Below, in pieces: positions 1 to 12,038 of a DNA stretch of 64,000 nucleotides. Location: the NCBI GenBank assembly GCA_024364735.1, contig JAGFNQ010002315.1:287738-351737 (forward strand). The letters are read 5' to 3'. The DNA is from Boesenbergia rotunda. Lineage: Eukaryota > Streptophyta > Magnoliopsida > Zingiberales > Zingiberaceae. How positions within the stretch are numbered: position 1 is the stretch's first letter; every line of letters starts with the position of its first letter. The position numbers were made by a program, and so were the translations under genes. The notes under the pieces were generated by a model. The model had not been told where the DNA came from. It searched no databases and was given only the letters and a program-made list of their open reading frames with translations.

Positions 1-1138
1 GGGACATTGTTGAATATGGAAGGGAAAACTAAAGACAATATTAAATCACGTCGTGATTTGCAAGAAATTGGATAAGATCAGCACTTCATCCAATTGACAA
101 GGGACCAAGTAAAGTATATTTGCCTCCAGCATGTTATTCAATGGGGAAAAAAAGAAAAGGTATATTTTGCAAGGTTTTGAAAAAAAAGTTAAAGTTCCAG
201 ATGGCTATGCATCCAACATTTCACGGTGGTGGTTCAAATGAAACCGACAAAATTAATTGGTTTTAAAAGCCATGACAACCATATTTTGATGCAACAGTTG
301 TTGCCCGTAGCACTACGTAAAACTTTGTCTAAATCAGTTAGGAATCCTTTGATTAAATTGTGTAGGTATTTTAGAGAGTTGTGTTGTAAAGTAATTTCAC
401 CAAGTGATGTGGTTCGTCTAAGGAATGATATTGGGGTGATACTCTGTCAACTTGAGAAGATTTTTCCTCCCTCATTTTTGGACATAATGATTCATTTGAC
501 TGTACATTTGGCTACTAAAGTATAACTTGCTGGACCAGTTTACTATCGGTGGATGTATCCTATTGAAAGGTAATAGAAAAATCTTATTCATATTATTTTG
601 TTTAAATTATTATTTTCACTAAATAATACAAAACTTATATTTTTGATATAAGGTACTTGGGGACATTGAAGTCTTATGTTCGGAATAGAAGTAGGCCAGA
701 AGGATCCATTGCTGAGGGTTATTTGGCTGAGGAATGTTTGACATCTGTTCTTTATATTTAGCTGATTATGTAGAGACAAGATTCAATCAATCAACAAGAA
801 ATGATGATACAACTATCGGCTCAACATTTGTATTGGACGTGTTTACATCCTCTGGTTATGCACTTGGAAAGGCCATTGCAACTAAGTTTGATGATGAGAC
901 ATTAAAGAAGGCACATCAATATGTGTTATTCAACTGTCATCATGTACAACCTTATATAGAGTATGTTATTATATATTTCATCGTGTTTAAATATATAATC
1001 ATCGATGTTTGTCAAATCATCATTCTTAATTTGTAGTGAGCATCGTCGGATTTTGAATCTTTAGTCATTCCGGTCTTCCATCTCACCAAAATTGAACGTA
1101 TGCATAGTGATTCTTTTGTTGTCTTGGTTTGCTAAACA
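1..1138 (+). pseudogene. tnp2-type CACTA transposase, C-terminal part, broken
   Basis: Catalytic transposase (TnpD/tnp2 family) of the CACTA element; it would bind and cut the element ends in the nucleus. Recognisable pieces include LLNMEGKTKDN near the start, GFKSHDNHILMQQLLPVALR (about 258-330), FPPSFLDIMIHL (about 463-500), YRWMYPIER (about 544-570) and, after an intron of about 571-652, YLGTLKSYVRN with RPEGSIAEGYLAEE. The frame shifts several times: the first 200 bases, the stretch before 533, and around 740 are in different frames, and there is a stop near 80. It is therefore a pseudogene. The N-terminal part lies before the window. The downstream DUF4216 segment probably belonged to the same transcript. 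Confidence 0.85.
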
Positions 1139-1220
1139 TGTAAGTATATGTTTATAATTGTCATTAAAGTTATATACTATGTTTTTTTATTCATAATTTA
1201 TCATTTTTTCTTTGTGATAG

Positions 1221-1724
1221 ATTGAAAATACAGATCTTTCACAAGCTGATTCAAAAACAAATGATCTGAAATCACTTGGCAGAGGCCCGAATTTTATAGG
1301 GATGCAATATGAAAAATTCATTTCCAATGGATTTAGGTTTCATACAAAAGAAGTGGAACGCAAGAGAAAAATGCAGAATTGTGGTGTAATTGTTCGGGCT
1401 ACTACTTCAAGTTATTCAAGTATTAGAGATCAGAATCCAGTATCAAGCGAACTTGATTACTACGGGATTTTGCAAAATGTGATTGAGTTAGATTATGGGG
1501 GAGGTCGAAGAGTTGTTTTATTTGAATGTGATTGGGTCTCCAAAGGCAAACGACTAAAATTGGATGAGGATGGCTTTCTATTAGCCAATTTTACAAATGT
1601 GAAGCGCCATAATGAGCTTTATATATTAGCATCCCAGGCCATGCAAGTTTTTTATGTGGAAGATCCAGTTGATTGTAATTGGCATGTAATTATCACCACC
1701 GATGCACGAGCACGTACAGTATAA
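1221..1724 (+). CDS. DUF4216 segment of the CACTA transposase gene
   Basis: An exon-like stretch follows an acceptor near 1220. Its translation has the DUF4216 signature often fused to, or following, tnp2: FISNGFRFHT (about 1317-1345), KMQNCGVIV (about 1369-1395), YYGILQNVIELDY (about 1459-1497), VVLFECDW (about 1513-1536) and LASQAMQVFYVEDP (about 1627-1668). The open stretch of 1302-1724 is about 140 codons, close to a full domain. Function of DUF4216 is unknown. Sequence in the same area continues acidic (DNEQEEFIWV, about 1790-1815) to a stop near 1857. Whether it is still spliced to transposase exons is unclear because these are broken. Confidence 0.75.
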   Translation: MENTDLSQADSKTNDLKSLGRGPNFIGMQYEKFISNGFRFHTKEVERKRKMQNCGVIVRATTSSYSSIRDQNPVSSELDYYGILQNVIELDYGGGRRVVLFECDWVSKGKRLKLDEDGFLLANFTNVKRHNELYILASQAMQVFYVEDPVDCNWHVIITTDARARTV

Positions 1725-1881
1725 AATGCAACCTATGGCAGATGTTGATACATACCTTCAAAGTTGTATTTGTAATCTTGAAAACGACAATGAACAAGAA
1801 GAATTTATTTGGGTTCGGGATGATACTGTAGGAGTTGAAATTGATGTTGATACATGATGAGATTAAGGATATGTAACTCAA

Positions 1882-2130
1882 TCAATTTCTAGCTTGTTTA
1901 TGTTTTTCACTATGGACATTTTATTTATCATGTCTAAGGATATGTAACTACCTTTCGCTCTTTTCACTATGGACATTTTATTTTTTATGTAGTTTTTTTT
2001 ATCATGTGTAAGGATATTAAATGAGATTTTGTCCATGCTTTTTTATGTTTATTACTATGGATGTTTTTCACTATGGCTAATATGCCTTTTTATTTTATTT
2101 TTCTGTAAATTGTAATTTTTGCTCTTAATA
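1882..2130. other. AT-rich non-coding stretch inside CACTA element
   Basis: Repeated short phrases such as TTTCACTATGGACATTTTATTT and ATGTCTAAGGATATGTAACT recur here. No gene is seen. It separates the transposase region from the small repeated exons of the second gene. Confidence 0.5.
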
Positions 2131-4540
2131 GGAATGACTTGTGAGAGGCAAACTTATGGAAAGTCTCAAGATAAGACAAATGCACAATCTCAAAATACGG
2201 TTGCCAAATACATACAAGGTACGTTAAGTATTTGGTATTTATTGCTCGTTAAGTATTTATTGCTAATTAAGATTAACCTCATGTTAAGTATTTATGCTCG
2301 TTAAAATTTTCTATATGAATTTGGTATAATGCTTATTTCATGCTTTAATTATCCTATATAACTTGTTTTTTATAAGATGTGGTATGATCCATCATAGTTT
2401 ATGGATTAGAGGATTGGATTATGTAACAATATGTAGCAAAAGTTAATGAAGCAGATACAACTTACGAGAATGTTAAAATGGTTATGTGCATTACTAAAAA
2501 ATATATATTAATGTTTAAAGAAGTTACGTACATCTCCAATAAATAAGAAAATGAGACAATAGATTGAGATATAGACATATTGAAAAATGACCATAGATTC
2601 TTTAGTAGAAGATGCAACGTCTACAGGACAACCAAAGAAAACATTATGTGTTAATTTATTTGAATGTTATTAATGATTTGTCTTGCTTAGAGTTGGAAGG
2701 ATGGATGAAACTCATTTAGCCAAACCCCAAACAGTTTGGGTATGAGTTGATGAAGATGTTGATAATTTTCAACATTCCCTGTACATGGACTTTGTTGAAC
2801 ACTTGAACCCTACATAGCTAGCATGTCAGTTAGATCATAGATGAGCAAAACGTATACTTGTTTGTTAACGACAAATGTTCCAATACACAGTTTGAGATCC
2901 GCTCACTCACAGGTTTTTAGAAAGGAATAGCACATCTGAATTCTAATGGATTGTCTACCTGAAGATTGTTTGTTTTTCTCTTTCTTTAGATATGCTATTT
3001 CTAAATGTAACTGGATTATGCTGATAGGACTTCCAAGTGTTGTGATAATTTTATATTATCTTTTGTTGAATTTCTACTCCATTCTAACCAAGTGCGAAAT
3101 AGTTCATTTCTATTTTACTAATGAACATGTTGACTATATTCAATGAGCTCATCTCCGATATGTTTGTGTGGCAGGACAATGCTTATTGCTAAGATTAACC
3201 TCATGTTAAGTATTTATGCTCTTATTCATGCTTTCTCATGGTTTTGATTCATGCTTTCTCATGGATCAGTAGAATTCAGCAAGAGGAACTTCTACAACAA
3301 TGGTTTTGATTGTTTTCAGTTTCTTTGTTAAATTATTCTAAACTTGTATTCAGATTGATTTATATGGTCGGATGCTCTTTTTATGGAACTGAATCAATAG
3401 GGAAATAATGTGCTCTTTTTATGCTCTTCAACTTGTTTTTGATAGGAATGACTCTTACAAGTAAAAAAGTTAGAAAATCTTATTTTCAACTTCAAGATGG
3501 GGAAAGAGAACTTGAGAATGTGGTAACTAGGGAAAAAGGTCAGAAGATCCAGTTGATTATACTTAAAAATACAATTTGCTTATAGTTTGTGTTAGAATAA
3601 TACTTGTGCAGATTGCCAAAACAAACAAGGTGTATCAAATAAGCACATGGAGAAAGCATCAAACCATAAAGTCATTGATACATCAGGTATTAGATATAAA
3701 AAAAATATATGAAGTTTTAGAAAATTTTATTTCAAAATAAAATTTTCTATATGAATTTGGTATAATGCTTATTTCATGCTTTAATTATCCTATATAACTT
3801 GTTTTTGATAGGAGCGACTCATAAAAGTAAAAAAGTTAGGAAATCTCATTCTCAACATCAAGATGGGGCAAATACTCCACCACCGGTTTTGATTTCCAAC
3901 CATTCAACTGGAAATGACAAAGAAAGAGGTAGAATCTTATTTTATACATAAACAATCAATAGTTTTCTTTTATATAAATCTTATTTGATCTTTTGCTTTT
4001 GTATATTATCTACTTTATTCAAGTCTATGGGGCAAGGGAACTTGAGAATGTGGTAACTAGGGAAAAAGGTCAGAAGATCCAGTTGATTATACTTAAAAAT
4101 ACAATTTGCTTATAGTTTGTGTTAGAATAATACTTGTGCAGATTGCCAAAACATACAAGGTGTATCAAATAAGCACATGGAAAAAGTATCAAACTATAAA
4201 GTCATTGATACATCAGGTATTAGATATCAAAAAAATATGAAGTTTTAGAAAATTTTATTTCAAAATAAAATTTTCTATATGAATTTGGTATAATGCTTAT
4301 TTTATGCTTTAATTATCCTATATAACTTGTTTTTGATAGGAGCGACTCATAAAAGTAAAAAAGTTAGGAAATCTCATTCTCAACATCAAGATGGGGCAAA
4401 TACTCCACCACCGGTTTTGATTGCCAACCACGCAAGGGAACTTGAGAACGTGGTAACTAGGGAAAAAGGTCAGAATAATCTTGATTATATTTCATGCTTA
4501 ATTATACTATAATTAATATTAAGGATTAATATACTTTAAT
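2131..4540 (+). repeat. Tandemly duplicated small exons (unit about 530 bp) of the CACTA second gene
   Basis: The same exon-intron unit is repeated. Copies beginning G(A/C)GACTCATAAAAGTAAAAAAG, after an AG acceptor, start at about 3445 (diverged), 3812 and 4339. A second exon beginning ATTGCCAAAACA occurs at 3611 and 4142. The offset between the last two copies is about 527-531 bp, and introns and exons were copied together (the phrase ATATGAATTTGGTATAATGC recurs at 2311, 3749 and 4276). A diverged relative of the exon is at 2131-2218. Predicted peptides are short, basic and Ser/Gln-rich (KKVRKSHSQHQDG). These look like optional 5' exons of the TnpA-like gene downstream; the function is not known. 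Confidence 0.7.
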
Positions 4541-5593
4541 AAGCTGCTTTAATGTTTTAAATCTTTATACTTGTTCGAATATATCTTTAACAATTATAAA
4601 TTTTGATGACATGCAATAAGACATTAGTGCAAGTATATTGAGCAGTATTTTAACTGTCCAAGTATCATCACATAAAAGAGAGTGAACAAGTAGCTGAAGA
4701 TTCAGTAGGATTCATATAGTTTTGGGCTGACAAAGGAATAAAAGAGAGTGAAGAAGCTCGCCTCTTTGTTTCCTCCTCATCTTTTTGTGCTATAATATTT
4801 CTTGTTTCATCAAAATATAAAGTCCAGGTAAGTGGTAACTTGTGATGAGAATGATCAAAATGTTCTAGTTCACATAAGTCCGTAGGAGCTTTACACATCC
4901 GTCATAGTGTTCTCTTCTTTGGTCAGATTTCATCTTCTTCGAACTACATATCATAAATTCAGTTTCTATACTACTTGAATCCTTTATCTTGTAGAGTTTC
5001 TTTCTACAGAAACAAATGTTTGAGTTTATTCTGTTTACACTCGGCTTATCAGTTGCTGGCTACAATGTTGTCTGCATAAACCATGTTTAAGTTTATGTTA
5101 GAGCAAAATTAAATTTGATATATCTGATTCAGAAAAAATATTTAAATTTATTAATTAGAATTAAAATTACATAATAAATTAAGATTAAACAAAATTACCT
5201 GGAGATTTTGTTGGGTAACCACACTCTAAGATCAAACTGGGTCAATGGACGGCAATTATATGATCTTATGCAATTATATCTTATTCAATATTCAAGTATA
5301 TCTAATGATATCTTATTTAACTGCAGTGGGGATACTGTATCTATTATGGATTTTTTTTTATCTCTTGCAATTATATGATCTTATGCAATTATATCTTATG
5401 CTTAGCAGTTAGCAACTAGATGGCCTGCCTTGTTTTTTTGTTGGGGCCCTGATCATGCAATTATATCTTATGCTTAGCAGTTAGCAACTATATCATGCAA
5501 TTTATCCATGTTTTTTTGTAACCTCAATTCTTATTGGTTGATTATTTATGTGTTCATTTTACTAACCTCAATTCTTATATAAAATCATACAGA
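4541..5593. other. Intron-like spacer of the CACTA second gene
   Basis: AT-rich sequence with no recognisable coding region. Short phrases are repeated: CAATTATATGATCTTATGCA and TATGCTTAGCAGTTAGCAAC each occur at least twice between 5240 and 5500. It probably forms the long intron before the conserved exons starting at 5594. Confidence 0.5.
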
Positions 5594-7516
5594 TTTGACT
5601 TCAAGGATTAAATTCAACAATAATCCACTTGTTGAAAATGATTTTATGGATGAAGAATTTGATCAAGGTAACCTATCGTCCAGAATGTATTAATTCATTT
5701 CGTTATATTTATTCAATTATTTATTTCTCTTTTATTTCTAGATGTAGATTATGAAACTGAATCTCCCACCGCTAAGAAGAAAACTAGAGGCCCTACATTT
5801 ATGAAAGAAATTTGGAGTCGACCAAGCACGCAACCACGTATTAAGATTCAATGTGATGGTATGGGACGCCCTATAGGATCAAGAAGAAATAAATTTACTG
5901 ATTTTTTGGGTACTTTGGCAAGAAATGGAAAATTTTGTCCAATTGACATCGAAAATTGGCATAAAATGCCCTTGGAAAATAAGAAACAAATGTTAGATGT
6001 TGTAAAGGTAATTGAAATGTTATTTTATAAATTTTTTTATTAAGTAATTATTTATCACGAGGATAATTATCTAAATGCTTTTGTAGGAAAAGTATGGCCT
6101 TCTTCTTGGAACAGAAAGTTGGACACTACATTCAATAGCAAAAAAATGGAGAAACTGGAAGTCAGAACTAAAAAAGAAGTATTATGATCCTGAGTTGCCA
6201 ATGGAAGTTCTTCTGCAAGAAAGAGATAACAGAGCTTTTGTGGAACAATATGTGAAATTAGTTGTCCAGTGGAAATCAGAAAAATCAAAGGTTTATAATA
6301 TTTTATCCCTTTAGAAAAATTTTCATGTTGATTTTAGTATTGTGTATCAAGTTGAATTTAATATATTAGGAAAGAAGCGAAAAAAATAAGATTGCTCGGA
6401 AGCAAAAGATAATGAATCAGACAACTGGAAGAAGATCTTTCGCTCAAGTGCAACAAAAATTGGTAAATTTTCTTATTAATCTTATAATTCTATATGCATT
6501 AGAATTTATAAACTTTTAACCAATTTTAATTTTAGAACAAAGAAAAGGGACGACCGCCATCACGAGTTGAATTATTCCATGCATGCTTCACTCTTGCTAA
6601 TGGAACTCCCTCAAGCAACATTGTGGTAGAAAAATTGGTATGTTGTATCATAATCTTCTACTACGTTTCTTTAAAAGATTTTTGTTTTCATCATTACTAT
6701 GTATAAATTTTGGTTTTTTATTTTTTGGTAAAGGCTGCAATGAAAGAACTAGAAAATCAACTTTTTGAAGATGAGGATGATCAAGTTGGTCAAAATGACA
6801 TTTTTGCTCAAATCATTGGACCAGATAAATCAAGCCGAGTACGTATGCTTGGTGATGGTGTTAGCCCATCTGATTTATGGGGAGAAGTTCCAAGCCGTAT
6901 TACATGCAACCGAATAGTGATTGAGCAAAAGACACATTTAGAAAAATGGATGAATAAATTAGTAAGCAAGGCAAACACATTGCACTGTTAGAATCAAAGA
7001 TTTGCAATCAACACACAACATCATCTAGTAGCCCATTATTTTCTGATCCAATGCGTTTATCTCTAACGGTAAAGTCTTTTTCTATTTTTCTTACTTTATT
7101 ATTATATTCAGTGCGTTATTGATTTTTAACATCTCCATTATTTTTGTATTTTTCATGTAGATTGGATGTTCTGTCTTGATAAAAAGTCTATTTGATCCGA
7201 CAAAAATTGTAGCAAAAGGAGTTGTTCGTAGCATGGATCCGAATACTGAAGTAGGAAGACAGGCATTGGGACCAAATTGGTGTGAAATACAAGTTCTAGT
7301 TGTTCTACAACGGGAAGAGAGTTTGATTAGGCCATATGATCTTTTACAAAGGTTTGAGGATGCACTTGGAGGAATGATAGCTTGGCCTTGTCATCTGGTA
7401 TGATATGTAAATTTTTAATTAACTACTATTATTATATATGTCATTATGTTAATGTCTTATAAAATGAATATCAATTATATTTGCAGTTGACAATTAATGA
7501 AGAAGACTTCTACTAG
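5594..7516 (+). CDS. TnpA-like protein (Transposase_24 family) of the CACTA element
   Basis: Accessory CACTA protein; TnpA relatives bind subterminal repeats and bring the ends together. Exons I infer by GT/AG borders: 5594-5668, about 5742-6007, 6088-6290, 6370-6462, 6537-6638, 6734-7068, 7161-7399 and 7487-7516 (TAG stop). Landmarks: RGPTFMKEIW and GRPIGSRRNKFTDFLG (exon 2), WTLHSIAKKWRNWKSELKKK (exon 3), KGRPPSRVELFHACF (exon 5), DDQVGQNDIFAQIIGPD and MLGDGVSPSDLWGEVPS (exon 6), KIVAKGVVRSMDP with RPYDLLQRF and MIAWPCHL (exon 7, resembling DUF8039). One defect is seen: a frame change near 6985 after LVSKANTL, which makes an early stop unless corrected. Otherwise the gene is intact, much better kept than the transposase. 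Upstream exons are uncertain. Confidence 0.8.
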
Positions 7517-7762
7517 GTGCACGAGGTTAGATTTTTAATTTTGTTGATGTGTGTTGTCTTTTTTTTTCTCCAAACAACTATGATAGTGGAATATTGATGC
7601 TCATTCACTAATTAGATATCCATGCTTTTTCTTACCCATGTATCTTCTTTAATAAGTAAATTTACTGATCTTTTTTTCAACTCTCGCCTTTATTGATCTT
7701 GTTCTACAGCGACTTTCCATCTTGAAATTTCTTCTTAACATGTTAAAATGCTAAACTAGCTT

Positions 7763-7969
7763 TTTGAGCCAAAGCCAGAGTGGTCAGTTTTCAGGGAAGC
7801 GAGCTTTGGTCACGGGGAACTGAAGATTGTGAACTCAACTCACGCATTTTGGAGTTGGCACCAAAATGACAATGATGTATCAGTTAACTCAGATGAGTTT
7901 TGGATCACTTCATTATCCACTTCAGGTTGCATTGTCAGGAAGCGCTGGAAAATTCTCATGTCTCCTTGA
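7763..7969 (+). pseudogene. Captured C-terminal fragment of a purple acid phosphatase gene
   Basis: An open stretch of 68 codons ending in TGA reads PKPEWSVFREASFGHGELKI, then NSTHAFWSWHQND and DEFWITSLSTSGC. This is the conserved C-terminal region of plant purple acid phosphatases (metallophosphoesterases), including the GHG and HAFWSWH segment that holds metal-binding and active-site histidines. Only this last exon-like part is present; the N-terminal fibronectin-like domain and most metal ligands are absent, so no enzyme activity is expected. It sits just downstream of the TnpA-like gene and on the same strand, inside the element, and is preceded by an AG. About 100-200 bp after the stop may be the original 3' UTR. 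The frame has no stops, so capture was recent or the piece is maintained. Confidence 0.85.
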
Positions 7970-9200
7970 ATCATTCCAGTCTGACAGCTGTTGGTTTGGA
8001 AGTGTTGGTGTAGATAAGAAATCAAATCACAGTAAGCTAATGTGTGCAATGGTTGTTATGCTCGAAAGCGTAGCTTAGTCAATGGGTGGTCGTTATCGAC
8101 TCATTCTGGGATGTGCATTAAGGTTTTAGAACTAATCAAGACACCACCAATATTTCGTTACTGTAACTTGATAGATGATTCACCCTTTGTGTTTTTTTTC
8201 ATTGATTATGTGATTAACACAAGCATCGTGGCTTTGGTTAATAGTAATAGTAAGATCATGTTAATAGAAAAAGTTTAAATGCTTTTTCATTGACACTAGC
8301 ATTGCTGAACTAGCAGGTTAAAATGCTAGTGTCAATGCTACTGTCATTTTATAAAGTTCATTAACACTAGCTTTTGTTTACTTATATACCTCGTTATATA
8401 GGTTGCAAACAAGCTTTATCTGCTGAATTATGCTTCAGATACTATTGAACAGTTTGCTATGCGACCAACAAACAGAATTCATTTTATCATTCCACTATCA
8501 GTGCTTTGACAATTTCCTTTATATTTGACTATGGCATGGCATGACATGGCATTATTAGTGCATTATATTCCACTATCAGTGGATTATTCCACTATCAGTG
8601 CATTATATTCTTTTACCGTGTTCAAATCTATTGGTTGATTATTTATCATGTTCATTTTGCAATCTTACCGTGTTCATCTTGCCTTCTACTTAAGTTTTAG
8701 CATTTGTTGGTTTGGTTTGCTTATGAAAAAAATCTAGATCTAGATTATAATTTTTTTTTCTTTATTATATACTTCTTTAATTTTATTTCATTTACACAAA
8801 CTAATTAATATATGATTTTTTTTTGTAGGTCACATGAATATTGGATTTTGTTTAAGATGTGACGGTTGAAGATTGAAGATGCAGTAAAGTTTCGAAGTTT
8901 GGTTATGTTTTGCTTTAGGCTTTAGGAGAGATTGTAATTTTTTACTAGTTCTTAAACTAAATATATTGGGTACATTTGTGATTGTGATTAGTGCATAGAT
9001 ATTTTTTGAGGTGACTACTTTAACAGTCTTGTATTGCAAAAAAATTGGCAATTATTGATTTGCATTTTAATTCCAATTTAAAATTTTTATTTGTGTTCAT
9101 GTTAATTATTTATATGCGTAAATATTTATATCATGAAAATATTAAAAATGGGTGAGATATTTATTAATATATGATAGTTTTTATGTAACAATAGAATACC
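7970..9200. other. 3' region of the CACTA element
   Basis: No conserved coding region. A stretch to about 8150 may be 3' UTR of the captured phosphatase gene. 8480-8640 repeats the phrase CCACTATCAGTG several times. An acceptor-like TTTTTTTTGTAG at about 8829 may start the last non-coding exon of the element's transcript. Confidence 0.45.
8288..8337. repeat. Perfect 16-bp inverted repeat (hairpin)
   Basis: CATTGACACTAGCATT at 8288-8303 is the exact reverse complement of AATGCTAGTGTCAATG at 8322-8337, with an 18-base loop. Related phrases recur at 8330-8370. Role unknown; possibly a fold-back remnant. Confidence 0.7.
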
Positions 9201-9870
9201 AAATCATGTAGATAAAAATATCATTATAAAACTCATATGAAGACATTTCAAAATGTCATAATAAATAATTATTAATGATGACATTTCAAAATGTCATACT
9301 AAACTATCATTAGTGACATTTTTTATTATGTCTATAAATGAAATTCAAGACACTTATAAATGTCTTGATAAATAATTTTAAAGGACATAAATTTATCATC
9401 ATTACTATAATAAAACAACATATATAAATGTCATTATAAATCTTATAGTGACATTATTTTTTGTCACTATAACAATTATTCATGCTATTAGTGTTGTCAC
9501 TATTTTTATTTTATAGTGACATTAAGAATTGTCACTATAAATGAAATTCAAGACACTTATAATTATCTTGATAAATAATTTTAAAGGACATATAAATTTG
9601 TCATTATTACTATAATAAAATGACATATATAAATGTCATTATAAATCTTATAATGACACTATTTTTTGTCACTATAACAATTATTCATGCTATTAGTATT
9701 ATCACTATTTGTATTTTATAGTGACATTAAGAATTGTCATAAGTGATAAGACTTTAGACGACATCACTATAGAGGACATTTTAACTTAATGTCACTATAT
9801 TAAAAATGTCAGTATAAGTATTATATGATGACACTTTTCATTGTCATTAAAAATATTTTTTCTTATAGTG
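9200..9870. repeat. CACTA subterminal repeats with a 203-bp tandem duplication
   Basis: Dozens of short motifs in both orientations, such as GTGACATT, AAATGTCATTATAAAT and TTGTCACTATAA, fill the region up to the element end. These are typical binding sites of TnpA-like proteins. A block starting ATAAATGAAATTCAAGACAC at 9334 is repeated at 9537, an offset of 203 bp, with a few base changes. The terminal inverted sequence is TTTTTTCTTATAGTG (9856-9870). Confidence 0.85.
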
Positions 9871-10943
9871 GGTATGTGGATTATGGAGGGGATCATAAGG
9901 TGTTTCCTGTTTTCTCTGTGTTTGAATTATTCAAGATTTTTAATCTTTACTTCGTATAGCTAGAATATGATTTGGTCATATAAATTTCTATTTGTCCTTG
10001 ATATTTAGGTTCCAATTAAATTTGATCTATCTCTGAATTCTAATAAAACATTGGGAATATTAATTCGATCATCTATATTTGTCCCTTATTTTATTAAATC
10101 TTGTTAATTCCAATAAAATCTGATCGTCTCTAATATTTGTCCTAATGGGAATATTAAAGGTGTTTAGAAAATCAAAGCCTCTATTACTCAACATGAGCCT
10201 TGCTTCAGGAAGTTGATTACTAAAGCTAAGTTTATTTTTTTATCCTCCGCTAAATGCCTGGCCACTCACGTGGGTCTTGGTCTCATGGGATTATATCGAG
10301 ATTGAATTGTTGAGGCTATTGGTGTCCAAGCCGTTTTAGAATAATACATACCATTACTCTTAATTTCTATATTTGAATCTCCGTATCTTTGTTTTACTTT
10401 AATATTCATTGCATGATCTGAGGTTAAATTTTAAAAACAAATCAATTTGTAACGGGATGGAGATGAGTATGGAGATCTCTTGATTAGGTAAAATCGAAAA
10501 TGAAGATGAGAATATAATTTAGAGGTGGAGATGGAGATGACAAATCTGTCTCCGTCCAATCCTATTGTCATCTCTAGGATCAGTTTATAATCGACTGTCA
10601 TAATTAAGAGGTGGGAGAAATTCTTTTCTAAAAATATATTCGATGAAAATTTATCTATGTCTGTTATAATAAATCTGTCACCTTGAACTAAGTGAGTCAA
10701 TTTATGCATAGTAAGTTTAACAGTTGACTGGCTAACTTAATTTGCTGTGCACGACCAGATACAGTATGTTTAGCAGTCAAGTGACACAGTTGACTGGTAT
10801 CGATAAATCAACCACACTAAGTTTAGTAGTCAACTAGCACATTCAATTATTTATATACTAGTAGACTACGGATGATTCTATAATATAATTTTAAATTAAA
10901 ATACTAGTATATATTTTGAGATAACTTAATTGAAATAACATAT
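9871..10943. other. Unclassified flanking DNA
   Basis: No gene recognised. 10420-10700 contains GGAGATGAG-type phrases. 10720-10850 contains CAGTTGACTGG and AGTAGTCAACTAG motifs like those in nearby LTRs, suggesting a decayed LTR fragment. The rest has no visible structure. Confidence 0.5.
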
Positions 10944-12038
10944 TGTTGGAGTTTTTTTTATCACTTGTATCTCTTAGGTATTTGACTTAGTCGATTTATG
11001 ATCGTCGAATCTTCCGGGAGGTTACTTTCGAAGGAAACAAACTGATTGGTTTACGTCGAAGTTAGTGTTTGACACTATCTCCATAAAACGATATTGCTCC
11101 ACTACTGGTGCTCACGGATAGTAGTAATTCGTTTCCAAGATACAACGAAGTCGTCTCGGAATAGTAGCACTTCAAATTCCGAGACCGGCGAACTTTTTTG
11201 TAGACTTTTTGGACTCTCGATGCAGAAGATGGATGAGTGCAAATGCTTTAGATTGCAATGCTTGAATAAATTAAATGATCTAGTGGAGGGATATATTTAT
11301 ATTGAGTGAAGAGGTAAGCACCCTTTGGTTCGGACAGATCTGGACCGTTCATAATAAAAGGGTATAACCCTTTAAAGGTCTTTTAATCTCGTCCCTTGAT
11401 CTGAAGAGTTATAATTCTTCAGATCCCATCTTGATATCGGCCGTCAGATTAGAACATTTAATCTGACGCCTCAGATTCATCCTCCCTCTTCACAGTCAGA
11501 TTCGAATCCGACGCTCCAAATCGCACCTGCCTGCAATCTGTCCAGATCTTTGATCCGACGGCCACCATCTGTTCGCCCAATCTAGTCATTGTTCTCTACA
11601 TAGTCACGTGCCACATAGGCACTACCTCGTCACCGACATGTCTCATGGCGTCACCTGATCACGACACGTCATCGCCACGTGGAGTGCGCCAACAAAGCGC
11701 CCATTGCGCGGGTGACGGGCTCGCAGGTGCGAGCACCTGCTCGCCCAAGGGTAGAGACCTCCTATACTTTTGTATTAACAACATTAGCACAAGAACACAT
11801 ATAAGGAAACACTGACTCTCGTCGTTTAGCAATGTGGGACTAAAAACCTCATCTTTTTCCTTAATGTTTATTTGAGCGTATCTTTGAACAATTAATTTCT
11901 TATTCACCCTTAATCGGTTTTGAGCAAATAAATAGTCCAGATTTATTTACGCGAAACGTAGATTTCGATTTTGAAGTCAAACTTGACTTTCAACGATCGA
12001 TGACATCAAAATTTTACTTTGCAAAATCGTATCCAACA
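10944..12038 (+). mobile_element. Solo LTR (1,095 bp)
   Basis: The segment starts TGTTGGA and ends TCCAACA, a 7-bp terminal inverted repeat normal for LTRs. Flanks are CATAT (10939-10943) and CATAC (12039-12043), a 5-bp target duplication with one change. It has no coding content, primer site or second copy here, so it is best explained by LTR-LTR recombination. A GC-rich part (11560-11760) and the phrase AATGTGGGACTAAAAACCTC (about 11830) are LTR-like. Orientation is not certain. Confidence 0.75.

Larger units (their letters stand above)
1..9870 (+). mobile_element. CACTA (En/Spm) transposon, right part
   Basis: Plus-strand coding pieces appear in the usual CACTA order: a tnp2-type transposase, a DUF4216 segment, then a TnpA-like Transposase_24 gene. 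The right end at 9870 reads TTTTTTCTTATAGTG, the complement of a CACTATAAGAAA terminus, preceded by dense subterminal repeats built on GTGACATT/AATGTCAC. The left end lies outside the window, so its length and 3-bp target duplication (right flank GGT) cannot be confirmed. The transposase is broken but the TnpA-like gene is almost intact. The element also holds a fragment of a host phosphatase gene. Confidence 0.9.

Noticed and set aside
7840..8278. Three further open stretches overlapping the phosphatase fragment
   Set aside because: Other frames or the presumed 3' UTR; only the frame 7763-7969 shows phosphatase motifs.
10431..10709. Minus-strand open stretch of 92 codons
   Set aside because: No domain, low-complexity flanks; likely chance.
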